Positions 1 through 7,839 of a stretch of 21,477 nt of DNA are shown piece by piece. The translations under genes and the position numbers were made by a program. The stretch's first letter is position 1, and every line of letters starts with the position of its first letter. The DNA lies in NCBI GenBank assembly GCA_002711905.1, contig PASI01000025.1:3387-24863 (forward strand), read 5' to 3'. Under the pieces are notes generated by a model. That model did no database searches. It worked only from the letters and a program-made list of their open reading frames with translations, and was not told the origin of the DNA. The stretch is from Thiotrichales bacterium. Its GTDB lineage: Bacteria; Pseudomonadota; Gammaproteobacteria; PS1; Pseudothioglobaceae.

Positions 1-419
1 CCAGCCGTTAAAAAGCCAGATAAAAAACTAAAGTCCTTTTGTGATACAAGTGCATAAAAAGATAGTGATAGAAAAATAGCAGCAGTTCCAGTCATAGCCA
101 TTGCAACAAGCTCTGCTCCGTTAGAAAAAGCAGTTGTGTAGGCGCCTATAATAGGACCTAGGGTTAAACCCATAAACCCTGTGAGAGCAAAGACAGCCAA
201 AATTCCAGAGGCAGAGTTTCTAAGTTTTGTAACTAGAAACAATAGACCAAAGTATCCGCCGAGGGTTATCAAAAGACCAAAATATGGTAAATTGAGATAC
301 ATCGATAGATAAGCCATGAGTCCACTGAATAAAAGCGTTGCAGAAAGAAGCTGGTAAGTATTTCTTAGTGTACGATTAATGACAATCGAACTAGAGGTTG
401 TTTGAACATTTGTTGGCAT
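1..419 (-). CDS. Bax inhibitor-1/YccA-family membrane protein (N-terminal part; C terminus beyond window)
   Basis: The minus-strand frame opens with ATG at 417-419 and stays open to the window edge, giving about 139 residues of a very hydrophobic protein. After a short polar N terminus it shows repeated membrane segments, including a YLNLPYFGLLITLGGYFG stretch and a GFMGLTLGPIIGAYT stretch. The latter resembles the conserved Gly/Pro-rich segment of the BI-1/YccA/YbhL (UPF0005) family. These are inner-membrane proteins with about seven membrane segments; YccA of E. coli is a modulator of the FtsH protease. The C-terminal half is not in the window, so the conserved C-terminal acidic residues cannot be checked. 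It is divergent from murD with only 62 bp between the start codons. The family call is from recognition of the sequence, and the physiological role is not shown here. Confidence 0.8.
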   Translation of the reverse strand, partial: MPTNVQTTSSSIVINRTLRNTYQLLSATLLFSGLMAYLSMYLNLPYFGLLITLGGYFGLLFLVTKLRNSASGILAVFALTGFMGLTLGPIIGAYTTAFSNGAELVAMAMTGTAAIFLSLSFYALVSQKDFSFLSGFLTA

Positions 420-427
420 AATAAAAT

Positions 428-456
428 AGTAAAGTAAAAGTGTAAAATATAGTCAA
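428..456 (-). promoter_or_regulatory. Possible promoter for the BI-1/YccA-like gene in the divergent intergenic region
   Basis: Reading leftwards, TTGACT (456-451) matches the -35 consensus at five of six bases. A 17-base spacer later lies TTTACT (433-428), a weak -10. A start from it would fall within a few bases of the ATG at 419, giving an almost leaderless mRNA. On the plus strand the same interval holds TATAGT (448-453), a plausible -10 for murD, but with no recognisable -35. Both are tentative. Confidence 0.3.
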
Positions 457-481
457 TTTTGGTCGAAAACACAAGGTTTTC

Positions 482-1786
482 ATGAAACTTATTTTAGGTT
501 TGGGGGTTACAGGTCTCTCAGTAGCTCGTTTTTTCATTAGAAATAATATTTCTTTTCGGATTGCGGACTCCCGACAAGACCCACCCATGTTACAAATTTG
601 TAAAAATGAAAATTTACTTCATGATTTTTATTTTGGAGATTGGAGTGAATCTTTATTGGAGGATATTTCAGAGGTCATCATCAGTCCTGGAATTGCTGGA
701 TCAGAATCAATTGTTCGGTGGATCCGTGCAAAAAATATATCAATAATAAGTGATATTGAATTATTTGGGAGATATGTGAAGGCTCCGATGATTGGTATTA
801 CAGGCTCAAATGGAAAGTCAACTGTTACCCAATTACTGGGTGAAATGGCACTTGCAAGCTCATTGAAAACTTATATTTGTGGGAATATTGGAAATCCTGT
901 AATGGAGTGTATAAGTGATGATGCAGAGCTATATATAGTTGAGCTTTCGAGCTACCAGCTTGACTATACTAATAAGCTGGATTTATTTGCCGGAGTAATA
1001 ACAAATATATCGCCAGATCATCTTGATAGATACTCTAGCTACAGTAATTACATTTCTTCAAAATTATCAATTTACGACTATTCCATGTTTAATATCATTA
1101 ATCTCAATGAGCCTGAGGTTAATGGCATTAGTGGAGATAATTTCTTTTCAATTGAGAAGAATGAATCAAAGTGCGATTTCTTTGCAAGTAAAAAAGACAA
1201 TTTTTATGAAGTTTTTCACCAAAGTAAAGTTTTAATGACAAGTGATGATTTATTAGTAGTTGGAAAACATAATATCGAAAACATGCTTGCCTCTTTAACT
1301 CTAGGGTATCGATTTGGTTTGTCTATAAATACTATGAAAGAGGCTGCAATTGAATTTAAAGGACTGGTTCATCGATTAGAATTTGTGTCTACTATGAACC
1401 AAGTTGATTTTTATAATGATTCAAAATCAACTAATGCGATTTCAACCATAACTGCAATTAATGCTCTTTATACAAAGTATACAAATCTTGTTTTAATTTT
1501 AGGTGGAATTGCAAAAAAAGAAGACTATTCAGAGATGTTTAAACTAATCAATCAAAAGGTCAAGACAGTAGTCTTAATTGGTGAATCTAGTTCTGATTTT
1601 TTTAGACATATTGATGGACCTTGGGTAGTAATTTCAGAGTCAATGAAGGAAGCAGTTGAAGTATCTAAAGCGGTAGCAGAATCAGGCGCAGTTGTTCTAT
1701 CACCAGGATGTGCAAGTTTTGATATGTTTGATAATTTTAGTAATAGAGGAGAAGTGTTTAAGCATCACGTTCTTGAAGATAATTGA
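482..1786 (+). CDS. murD: UDP-N-acetylmuramoyl-L-alanine--D-glutamate ligase MurD
   Basis: Cytoplasmic ATP-dependent ligase that adds D-glutamate to UDP-MurNAc-L-Ala in peptidoglycan precursor synthesis. The 434 residues compare with 438 in E. coli. Visible Mur-ligase features are the N-terminal nucleotide-binding GLGVTGLS segment (residues 6-13), the ATP P-loop GITGSNGKST (105-114), the central NDSKSTNA motif, the GGIAKKEDY segment, and a C-terminal SPGCASFDMFDNFSNRG motif typical of MurD. The ATG at 482 is preceded by AAGG (473-476) five bases upstream, one of the few clear ribosome binding sites in the window. Its 3' end overlaps the convergent miaA by 29 bp. In most gammaproteobacteria murD sits between mraY and ftsW; here neither is adjacent, and murC, murB, ddl and ftsQ are about 4.5 kb away on the other strand. 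Confidence 0.97.
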   Translation: MKLILGLGVTGLSVARFFIRNNISFRIADSRQDPPMLQICKNENLLHDFYFGDWSESLLEDISEVIISPGIAGSESIVRWIRAKNISIISDIELFGRYVKAPMIGITGSNGKSTVTQLLGEMALASSLKTYICGNIGNPVMECISDDAELYIVELSSYQLDYTNKLDLFAGVITNISPDHLDRYSSYSNYISSKLSIYDYSMFNIINLNEPEVNGISGDNFFSIEKNESKCDFFASKKDNFYEVFHQSKVLMTSDDLLVVGKHNIENMLASLTLGYRFGLSINTMKEAAIEFKGLVHRLEFVSTMNQVDFYNDSKSTNAISTITAINALYTKYTNLVLILGGIAKKEDYSEMFKLINQKVKTVVLIGESSSDFFRHIDGPWVVISESMKEAVEVSKAVAESGAVVLSPGCASFDMFDNFSNRGEVFKHHVLEDN

Positions 1787-2687
1787 TTGCTTTATCAATA
1801 TCCATTTGCTTGAGTATTAACGCACTATTTTCATCTCTTAGCCATGTGCACTGTCGCTTGCATAGCTGTCTTGTTGCTACGATAGCTTTTTCTACCATTT
1901 CTTTTTTAGAGTAAAGTCCTTCAAAATAATTCCATGCCTGTCTGTAACCAACACACCTCATAGATGCTATATCTAAATTAAGTTTTTGGTTTTTTCTTAG
2001 TGATTTAACTTCATCAAGAAAACCATTTTTAATCATTTCTATAAATCGATCCTCAATTCTTTTATGGAGTAAGGATCTATCAGGCATAAGCACAATTTTT
2101 TTGATGTTAAGATCTAGCTTGTTTTGATTTTTATTGCCTTGAAGTGCGCTTAGAGTTTCACCAGATAGTTTGTGAACTTCGAGAGCTCTTGTTATCCTTT
2201 GCGAATCATTAGGGTGAATTCTTTCTGCTGATTTTAGATCAATCTCTTGTAACTCTTCGTGTAATTTTTCACTCCCCATTTTTTGTAAAAGATTATTAAA
2301 GTGTTTTCGAGATTCATCAGTAGAGGCGGGAAGTGAAGATAAGCCATGCTCTAAAGCATTAAAATAAAACGAAGTGCCTCCTACTAAAATTGGTAACTTG
2401 CCCTTATTTAAAGCGGTATTGATATGTTTTTTTGCTAGAGTAATAAATTCCGTGACTGAAAAGCTATCTTCTGGATTGCAAATATCTATCAACTCATGAG
2501 GAAAATTTATAAGCGTCTCCTTGTCAGGTTTTGCAGTGCCTATATCCATGCCTTTATAGATCAACGCTGAGTCAACACTGATTAATGTTGAGTCGATGAT
2601 TTTGCTAATCTCAATGGCAAATTCAGTTTTCCCGGAAGCCGTTGGCCCCATCAAAAATAAAACAAAATTATTTGACTCAATAGTCAT
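1758..2687 (-). CDS. miaA: tRNA dimethylallyltransferase MiaA
   Basis: Transfers a dimethylallyl group to N6 of A37 in tRNAs reading codons that begin with U, forming i6A37. MiaB, also encoded in this window, then thiomethylates that base. The 309 residues (316 in E. coli) contain the P-loop LMGPTASGKT (12-21), the ISVDSALIYKGMDIGTAKP region (37-54) with its catalytic aspartate D39, GGTSFYF (103-109), and the MRCVGYRQAW motif in the tRNA-binding part. The start at 2687 is preferred over the internal ATG at residue 13, because the hydrophobic strand before the P-loop is conserved in the family. No good Shine-Dalgarno precedes it. It overlaps murD tail to tail and is divergent from the reductase gene at 2757. 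In E. coli miaA lies next to hfq, which is absent here. Confidence 0.96.
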   Translation of the reverse strand: MTIESNNFVLFLMGPTASGKTEFAIEISKIIDSTLISVDSALIYKGMDIGTAKPDKETLINFPHELIDICNPEDSFSVTEFITLAKKHINTALNKGKLPILVGGTSFYFNALEHGLSSLPASTDESRKHFNNLLQKMGSEKLHEELQEIDLKSAERIHPNDSQRITRALEVHKLSGETLSALQGNKNQNKLDLNIKKIVLMPDRSLLHKRIEDRFIEMIKNGFLDEVKSLRKNQKLNLDIASMRCVGYRQAWNYFEGLYSKKEMVEKAIVATRQLCKRQCTWLRDENSALILKQMDIDKAINYLQERDA

Positions 2688-2719
2688 ATCAATACTAGGC
2701 TTAATTCTCTATGACCTAC

Positions 2720-2727
2720 ATTATAAT
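2720..2727. promoter_or_regulatory. Palindromic ATTATAAT giving a perfect -10 on both strands (putative divergent promoter)
   Basis: The 69-bp gap between miaA (minus) and the reductase gene (plus) contains ATTATAAT. This reads TATAAT on the plus strand (2722-2727) and also on the minus strand (2725-2720). Neither direction has a convincing -35 at 16-18 bases. Transcripts would have short leaders of roughly 23-30 bases. It is the only obvious -10 candidate for either gene. Confidence 0.4.
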
Positions 2728-2756
2728 ATCAGCTTTATATTTGTATCACTTAAACG

Positions 2757-3773
2757 ATGTTTACAGTTTTAAACCAGGTTAGTGGTAAATCTTTCCAGTC
2801 AAGCGGTGGTGAATCTGTATTAGATGGCGCTCTTTCAAATGGCTATAATTTTCCATACGGCTGTCAAAATGGGTTTTGTGGTCAATGTAAAGCGGTTATC
2901 TTGAACGGTGAAATTTCATATGATGGTGAGACTCCAGAGGCTATAAGTTCTGAAGAAGAGGATGCTAATATAGCTTTACTATGTCAGTGCAAAGCAAAAA
3001 GCGACTTATATATTTCAGTAGATGAGCTCGACTCATTGGCTAATATTCAGATCCGAAGTATGCCTTGTCGTGTTGAAGAGGTTAATCATTTAAATCATGA
3101 TGTTGTTCAGCTCACATTAAAAATCCCAGGGTCTCAATCTCTTCAATATTTGGCCGGACAGTATCTAGACATTGAGCATCCAGACTTTGAACCTAGAGCC
3201 TTCTCTATTGCTAATGCACCAGTCAATTCAAATTTATTAGAGCTTCATGTTCGTTTGGTTGAGGGCGGACAGTTTACTAACTTTGTCTTCAATACTTTAA
3301 CAGAAAAGACGATCTTAAGAATTGAAGGACCGAAGGGTAGTTTTTTTCTAAGAGAGGATAGTGACTGCCCAATTATATTTATTGCAGGCGGCACTGGATT
3401 TGGCCCCATCAAAGCAATCATAGAGCATTTAATACTAATCAACTCATCTAGAATAATCCACCTGTATTGGGGAGTGAGATCTGAGCAAGATTTTTACTTA
3501 AATTTGCCATCAGACTGGAGTAAAAATTACTCTAACATCAATTTTATTCCAGTATTATCAGAGCCTAATAGTTCTTGGAGTGGAGAGTCTGGTTATGTTC
3601 ATGAAACGGTTATGAAGGATTTTGAAAATTTAGCTGATTATGAAGTTTATGCTTGTGGACCTCCTGTAATGGTGAAGGCGGCGGTAAAAAGTTGCCTAGA
3701 AAACAACCTCATGAAAGAGAACTTTTTTTCTGATTCTTTCGAGTATGCAACTGTGAGTCCAGCTGATGAGTAG
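2757..3773 (+). CDS. Ferredoxin-flavin NAD(P)H oxidoreductase (CDP-6-deoxy-delta-3,4-glucoseen reductase-like)
   Basis: Modular electron-transfer protein of 338 residues. Residues 1-90 form a plant-type 2Fe-2S ferredoxin domain with ligands C36, C41, C44 and C76 (spacing C-x4-C-x2-C-x31-C). Residues 100-200 form the FAD-binding barrel with the RAFS motif (147-150). Residues 203-338 form the NAD(P)H-binding domain with GGTGFGP (211-217) and CGPPVM (300-305). Such proteins pass electrons from NAD(P)H through flavin to the iron-sulfur centre and then to a partner. Database names include CDP-6-deoxyglucoseen reductase and phenol hydroxylase reductase component. The fold assignment is secure, but the physiological partner is not shown: no oxygenase or deoxysugar genes are nearby, so a housekeeping redox role is more likely. 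It overlaps bolA by 8 bp (ATGAGTAG), so the two are probably co-translated. Confidence 0.9.
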   Translation: MFTVLNQVSGKSFQSSGGESVLDGALSNGYNFPYGCQNGFCGQCKAVILNGEISYDGETPEAISSEEEDANIALLCQCKAKSDLYISVDELDSLANIQIRSMPCRVEEVNHLNHDVVQLTLKIPGSQSLQYLAGQYLDIEHPDFEPRAFSIANAPVNSNLLELHVRLVEGGQFTNFVFNTLTEKTILRIEGPKGSFFLREDSDCPIIFIAGGTGFGPIKAIIEHLILINSSRIIHLYWGVRSEQDFYLNLPSDWSKNYSNINFIPVLSEPNSSWSGESGYVHETVMKDFENLADYEVYACGPPVMVKAAVKSCLENNLMKENFFSDSFEYATVSPADE

Positions 3774-4068
3774 CATGCAAAATCATTTAAAAAGTCAACT
3801 TGAGCTAGCTTTAAATCCAGAGCACTGTGAAGTGGTAAATGAATCTAGTCAGCATTCAGGTCCAGCTACAGAATCACACTTCAAAATTGTTGTTGTGAGC
3901 TCTGACTTTGATGAGATGAGGCTCATTGATCGCCACCGCTTTATCAATAAGCTTTTTGTTGATGAACTTCAACATATACATGCATTGGCTATGCATACCT
4001 ACACACCTAAAGAATGGGAAAAGCGTCAGGCAGCTCCTGACTCTCCAGAATGCTCAAGTAAATCTTAG
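3766..4068 (+). CDS. bolA: BolA family protein
   Basis: Small cytoplasmic protein (100 residues, 105 in E. coli BolA) with the class II KH-like BolA fold. Diagnostic segments are ESHFKIVVVSSDF, DRHRFINKLFVDEL and HALAMHTYTPKEWEKR. BolA proteins pair with monothiol glutaredoxins to bind a 2Fe-2S cluster and affect morphology and cell-wall gene expression in E. coli; these roles are family knowledge. The start at 3766 overlaps the stop of the reductase gene. An ATG three codons later, at 3775, is an equally possible start because the first residues are not conserved. The gene lies between a 2Fe-2S reductase and a lytic transglycosylase and ends 2 bp before the latter, so all are probably on one mRNA. 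Confidence 0.95.
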   Translation: MSSMQNHLKSQLELALNPEHCEVVNESSQHSGPATESHFKIVVVSSDFDEMRLIDRHRFINKLFVDELQHIHALAMHTYTPKEWEKRQAAPDSPECSSKS

Positions 4069-4070
4069 AA

Positions 4071-5609
4071 GTGAGATTCGCGCTTATACTCATTGTTTTA
4101 GTTTTATCTGGCTGTCAGGAATTAGTTGACAGTAACAATAAGTTAGCTAGCTTTAATTCACAATCTTCAAACACAAGTCAATATTCACAAGACTATGATC
4201 TGTGGAGTTATATTGCAAATAATCAAGAAATTAATGTTGCTTCGAATGCAAGAATTCAAAATCATATTGATTGGATAAGCACTCAGCCTGAGTACTTAGC
4301 GTCAATCTCAAAAAGAGCTAAGCCATTTCTCTACCTTGTCGTTTCTGAAACTGAAAGGCAGGGCGTTCCAATTGAAATTGCTTTGTTGCCAATTGTAGAG
4401 TCTGATTACTATCCATTTTCATACTCTCATGGTACAGCAACGGGATTGTGGCAATTCATTCCTTCAACTGGACGGATGTATGGTTTAGATGCAGATTGGT
4501 GGCATGAAGATCGAAGGGATGTTTTGGCCTCAACAAAGGCAGCTATACGCTATTTAAAAGATTTAAATAAGATGTTTGATGGTGATTGGCTTCTTTCAAT
4601 CGCAGCCTATAATGCGGGTCCAGGAAGGGTTCAGAGGGCAATTGATAAAAACCTTGAGCAAGGAAAAAAAATAGATTACTGGAGTTTAGACTTACCAAAA
4701 GAGACCGAGAAATATGTTCCAAAACTACTTGCAATAGGGTCGGTACTTAAAGATCCGGCTCTTTACAATCAGAAACTATCAAAAATAGAAAACAAGCCTT
4801 TTTTAGAGGCGATTCAACTAGACTCTCAGTTTGATTTAGCATTAATCGCTCAGTGGACAGATTTAAGTATTAATGAAATCTATTCATTTAATCCTGGATT
4901 AAAGAGATGGGCGACACCTGAAGCTCTTCCATATACAATTTTGCTGCCTCAAGAGGTAGTCTTTCAATTTAATGATAACTTATCTGAACAGTCCAATAGA
5001 CCCAAAATAAGTTGGATGCGCTACCAGATTAAAAAGGGTGACACCTTGAGTCTCATTGCTCAAAACTATAAGACAACCATAGATCAAATTAAAAGTGTCA
5101 ATGAGCTGAATAATAACTTAATACGATTGGACAGTTATTTGATTGTTCCTTTGGCAAAAGAGTCCGAAGAATACTATTCTTTATCTGAAGCGCAAAGAGA
5201 AAAAAGTAGATTAAATACTAATAAAAATTCAGGAAAAGTAGTTTACGAAGTGGTATCTGGTGATAGTTTATGGAAAATTGCTCTAAAGTATGGCGTAACC
5301 GTGAACGATTTGGTCAGATGGAATCAAATTGTCCCTGCTGATCCACTCTCAATTGGAAAAGAGCTTGTTATTTTGAATGAGAACAAAAATAAGACAGAGC
5401 TAGCTAAAATAATAAGCACTGGAATTGATATAACAAAAAAAATAGTATATACGGTTAAAACAGGTGATAACCTCTCATTAATAGCTCAAAAATATAAAGT
5501 AAAAGTATCAGAAATTAGAGCTTGGAATGACTTAAATGAAGGGTATATTTTGCAACCAGGCGACAAATTAACAATTACAATTGATGTAGTCAATTCAAAT
5601 TTATCATGA
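4071..5609 (+). CDS. mltD: Membrane-bound lytic murein transglycosylase D-type lipoprotein with three LysM domains
   Basis: Lytic transglycosylase that cleaves the MurNAc-GlcNAc bond of peptidoglycan, forming 1,6-anhydro ends. It begins with GTG at 4071, as no upstream ATG exists and the next methionine is far inside. A lipoprotein signal peptide ends in LSGC (12-15), so it should be anchored in the outer membrane by C15. The SLT domain (about 85-225) shows the catalytic glutamate in LLPIVES (E110), ATGLWQFIPSTG (123-134) and AYNAGPGRV (179-187). Three LysM peptidoglycan-binding repeats follow, at about 317-360, 391-436 and 459-504, each with a G-D-(T/S/N)-L start. The 512 residues exceed E. 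coli MltD (452, two LysM) by roughly one repeat. It lies 2 bp after bolA and overlaps the next gene by 4 bp (ATGA). Confidence 0.93.
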   Translation: MRFALILIVLVLSGCQELVDSNNKLASFNSQSSNTSQYSQDYDLWSYIANNQEINVASNARIQNHIDWISTQPEYLASISKRAKPFLYLVVSETERQGVPIEIALLPIVESDYYPFSYSHGTATGLWQFIPSTGRMYGLDADWWHEDRRDVLASTKAAIRYLKDLNKMFDGDWLLSIAAYNAGPGRVQRAIDKNLEQGKKIDYWSLDLPKETEKYVPKLLAIGSVLKDPALYNQKLSKIENKPFLEAIQLDSQFDLALIAQWTDLSINEIYSFNPGLKRWATPEALPYTILLPQEVVFQFNDNLSEQSNRPKISWMRYQIKKGDTLSLIAQNYKTTIDQIKSVNELNNNLIRLDSYLIVPLAKESEEYYSLSEAQREKSRLNTNKNSGKVVYEVVSGDSLWKIALKYGVTVNDLVRWNQIVPADPLSIGKELVILNENKNKTELAKIISTGIDITKKIVYTVKTGDNLSLIAQKYKVKVSEIRAWNDLNEGYILQPGDKLTITIDVVNSNLS

Positions 5610-6274
5610 AAAATATTCCTATTAACCAAACTATCCTTGCGACTTTAGCGTTTTCACTTTCTAATTGGAGGAAGCTTCTTGAGGCTTGTATTTTTCCAAT
5701 ATTAATGTGCTTACCGTTGGTGACTGTATTGCCTGAACTTATGGATATCATAAATTCTACTTATAACCCTAAAGTAATGCTTGAGAATGACGTTAACTTC
5801 CCTTTAATATATTTATTAATGTTTATTTATGCAACTTTAGCATTACTAATGAATCTCTATCGAATAGTTGTATCGGGAAATAATTCAATTAGTAAATTGG
5901 GTATTGTTATCCCCAATTTAAGGCTTGGTCGCTTCCTTCTTTTGTCCATTCCTCTGGTTATGGGCCAAATAATTTCTTTGTTTATACCTTTCTTATTTCC
6001 AATCGTATACTTGTTATTAATACCCGTTTCACTTAATTTGATATCTATTGCGAATGACGTTCCTTACAAGAGCATACAAGTATCATTTAGATCTCGACTG
6101 AATATCTTTATAATCAATTTTATTGCTCCATTCCTTTTTATAACTTTATTAGGATTAATTGGGAATAGTTATTTAGATTTTATCCTGACGTTCTTTTCGA
6201 TTTTTTGGACGTCAATTAGTTTGGCTCTATGCTATGCAGTCATAATGGCGAATAACTCAACGCAAAGCCATTAG
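5606..6274 (+). CDS. Unknown integral membrane protein, about six membrane segments
   Basis: I do not recognise this 222-residue protein. After a polar stretch (1-22) it has about six hydrophobic segments, near 24-44, 65-88, 108-127, 128-150, 166-185 and 190-214. Short polar loops separate them, and basic residues (RLGR, FRSRLN) lie at segment edges. There is no signal peptidase site, no nucleotide-binding motif and no obvious catalytic set. Its architecture recalls small uncharacterised inner-membrane proteins of the YciC/DUF975 kind, but that is only a topological likeness. Its ATG overlaps the mltD stop codon (ATGA), so expression is probably coupled to the transglycosylase. Its last 35 bp overlap the convergent ftsQ. 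Codon and base use look like the neighbours. Confidence 0.75.
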   Translation: MKNIPINQTILATLAFSLSNWRKLLEACIFPILMCLPLVTVLPELMDIINSTYNPKVMLENDVNFPLIYLLMFIYATLALLMNLYRIVVSGNNSISKLGIVIPNLRLGRFLLLSIPLVMGQIISLFIPFLFPIVYLLLIPVSLNLISIANDVPYKSIQVSFRSRLNIFIINFIAPFLFITLLGLIGNSYLDFILTFFSIFWTSISLALCYAVIMANNSTQSH

Positions 6275-6968
6275 GGTATCTCATATCAAAAATACCTCTC
6301 GTTCTGATTTTTTTATATTTTTTTAATTTTTCAAAAGACCTAACAAATATCTCAAGGCGTTTATTTTGTTTTTGATGTCCCAGAATAACTTTAATGTTGT
6401 TGTCTAAGGTTAATTCATCAATAGAGTTTCTCTCAAAAGTAGAGATTTTGATAGGATCTAAAATTGATTGATATTGAGTGAAATCGTAATAAAAGTTTTT
6501 AACCCTTGCTTCGGCAACTAATCCAATTGGCGCATTTGAATTGATAGTTAGATTGGGTTTAAATAATATACCTTGGGAAGAAATGTAACCTTGAGACCCC
6601 CACCTCATTGCTATATCATGTTTTTTAATCGACACCTTAATCCGGTTCCAAAAAATTCTTTGGGTTTCAACATTTAAAACCCACGGGTTTTCAGAAACTT
6701 TACTTTTAATTTGATTAAGATTTAGCAAGTATTTATTCTTTAGAAGTGGTTTAATTAAATCATCATATATGTAAGCTTGAGTAGTAAGTTCTCCATCAAT
6801 TTCCCAAGAGATATGAGGCTCTAATAATTTCGAGCGATCTATGAGATATATTGCAAAGACTATTGACAGAGCTAAAAGAAAGTAAGTCAGTTTATTAAAT
6901 ACTTTTCTTAAGACACTTTTTAGTGGTTGTTTTTGTTGTTTAGGACGGTTTATTCTTTCTTTAGCCAT
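6240..6968 (-). CDS. ftsQ: Cell division protein FtsQ
   Basis: Bitopic inner-membrane divisome protein that in E. coli bridges early and late division proteins through the FtsQ-FtsB-FtsL complex. The 242 residues (276 in E. coli) comprise a basic cytoplasmic tail (1-26), one membrane span (about 27-43), a POTRA domain (about 52-120) and the periplasmic beta domain. The SENPWVLNVETQRIFWNRIKV stretch (92-112) matches the conserved end of the POTRA region. The start overlaps the ddl stop by 8 bp (ATGGCTAA), the usual ddl-ftsQ junction. The gene is last in its operon: ftsA and ftsZ, which normally follow, are absent, and instead the convergent unknown membrane protein gene overlaps its 3' end by 35 bp. 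Its partner FtsB is encoded upstream in the same gene run. Confidence 0.93.
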   Translation of the reverse strand: MAKERINRPKQQKQPLKSVLRKVFNKLTYFLLALSIVFAIYLIDRSKLLEPHISWEIDGELTTQAYIYDDLIKPLLKNKYLLNLNQIKSKVSENPWVLNVETQRIFWNRIKVSIKKHDIAMRWGSQGYISSQGILFKPNLTINSNAPIGLVAEARVKNFYYDFTQYQSILDPIKISTFERNSIDELTLDNNIKVILGHQKQNKRLEIFVRSFEKLKKYKKIRTRGIFDMRYPNGFALSYSPL

Positions 6969-7839
6969 TAAGTATTTTTATTACTAGCTCCTCAAAGCTT
7001 ATATTTAATGCTTTTGCAGCCATTGGGACAAGAGAATGAGATGTCATTCCAGGAACTGTATTGATTTCAAGTAGGAAAGGAACTCTGTCTTTATCAAGAA
7101 TAAAATCGACTCTTCCCCATCCCGAAGCGCCAGTTAAATTAAACGCTTTTAGCGCAATTTTTTGGAGATTAAGCTCTTGATCTTTACTTAAATCTGACGG
7201 ACAAAGGTATTCGGTTTTATTGCTGAAGTATTTTGAATGATAATCATAAATATCATGATCTGAGATTATCTTTATGCTTGGGAGAGCATCATCATTTAAT
7301 ATTGAAACAGTATATTCATCACCATCAATCCATTGTTCAACTAATGCTTGATTTCCATATATAAATGCTGTTTTTAGCGCAGAATCAAGTTCTGATTCAT
7401 GCGTTACTTTAGTAATACCAATACTTGAGCCCTCTAAGGTGGGTTTGACAGCCCATGGGAGTGGAAATGTAATTGAGTCCAGATTTTCACCTTTTGCTGC
7501 AACGATTGAAGCAGCGAGGGGCAGGTTGTGTTTACTCCATAAATCTTTGGTTACTGCTTTATCCATGCACAGGCTTGAAGACTTTGCGTCAGAACCAGTA
7601 TATGAAATATTATTTTTCTCAAGCTGAGATTGAATAAAGCCATCTTCACCACCTCTTCCATGAAGAACTATAAATGCTTTATCAAATTCCTTTGACCATA
7701 ACTCATCAAGATTATCATGAGTAAGATCAAATGCAAAGCAGTCTACTTTACTTTTACAAAAGGCATCATAGACAGCTTTTCCACTCAAAAGTGAAATTTC
7801 TCTCTCGGCAGAGTAACCACCCATTAGAACTGCAATCAT
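6961..7839 (-). CDS. ddl: D-alanine--D-alanine ligase
   Basis: Cytoplasmic ATP-grasp enzyme that joins two D-alanines for the peptidoglycan stem peptide. The 292 residues are slightly shorter than E. coli DdlB (306). Motifs seen are MGGYSAEREISLLSG (6-20) with the N-terminal catalytic glutamate (E12), HGRGGEDG (60-67), the TGS motif (81-83), GWGRVDFILD, and LEINTVPGMTSHSLVP near the C terminus with metal-binding E and N residues. The ATG overlaps the murB stop by 4 bp (ATGA), and its stop overlaps ftsQ by 8 bp, so translation through murB-ddl-ftsQ is probably coupled. Confidence 0.97.
   Translation of the reverse strand: MIAVLMGGYSAEREISLLSGKAVYDAFCKSKVDCFAFDLTHDNLDELWSKEFDKAFIVLHGRGGEDGFIQSQLEKNNISYTGSDAKSSSLCMDKAVTKDLWSKHNLPLAASIVAAKGENLDSITFPLPWAVKPTLEGSSIGITKVTHESELDSALKTAFIYGNQALVEQWIDGDEYTVSILNDDALPSIKIISDHDIYDYHSKYFSNKTEYLCPSDLSKDQELNLQKIALKAFNLTGASGWGRVDFILDKDRVPFLLEINTVPGMTSHSLVPMAAKALNISFEELVIKILNG

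Noticed and set aside
391..588. Minus-strand open frame of 65 codons across the murD start
   Set aside because: It is antisense to murD and overlaps the better supported BI-1/YccA-like start. The protein shows no family features.
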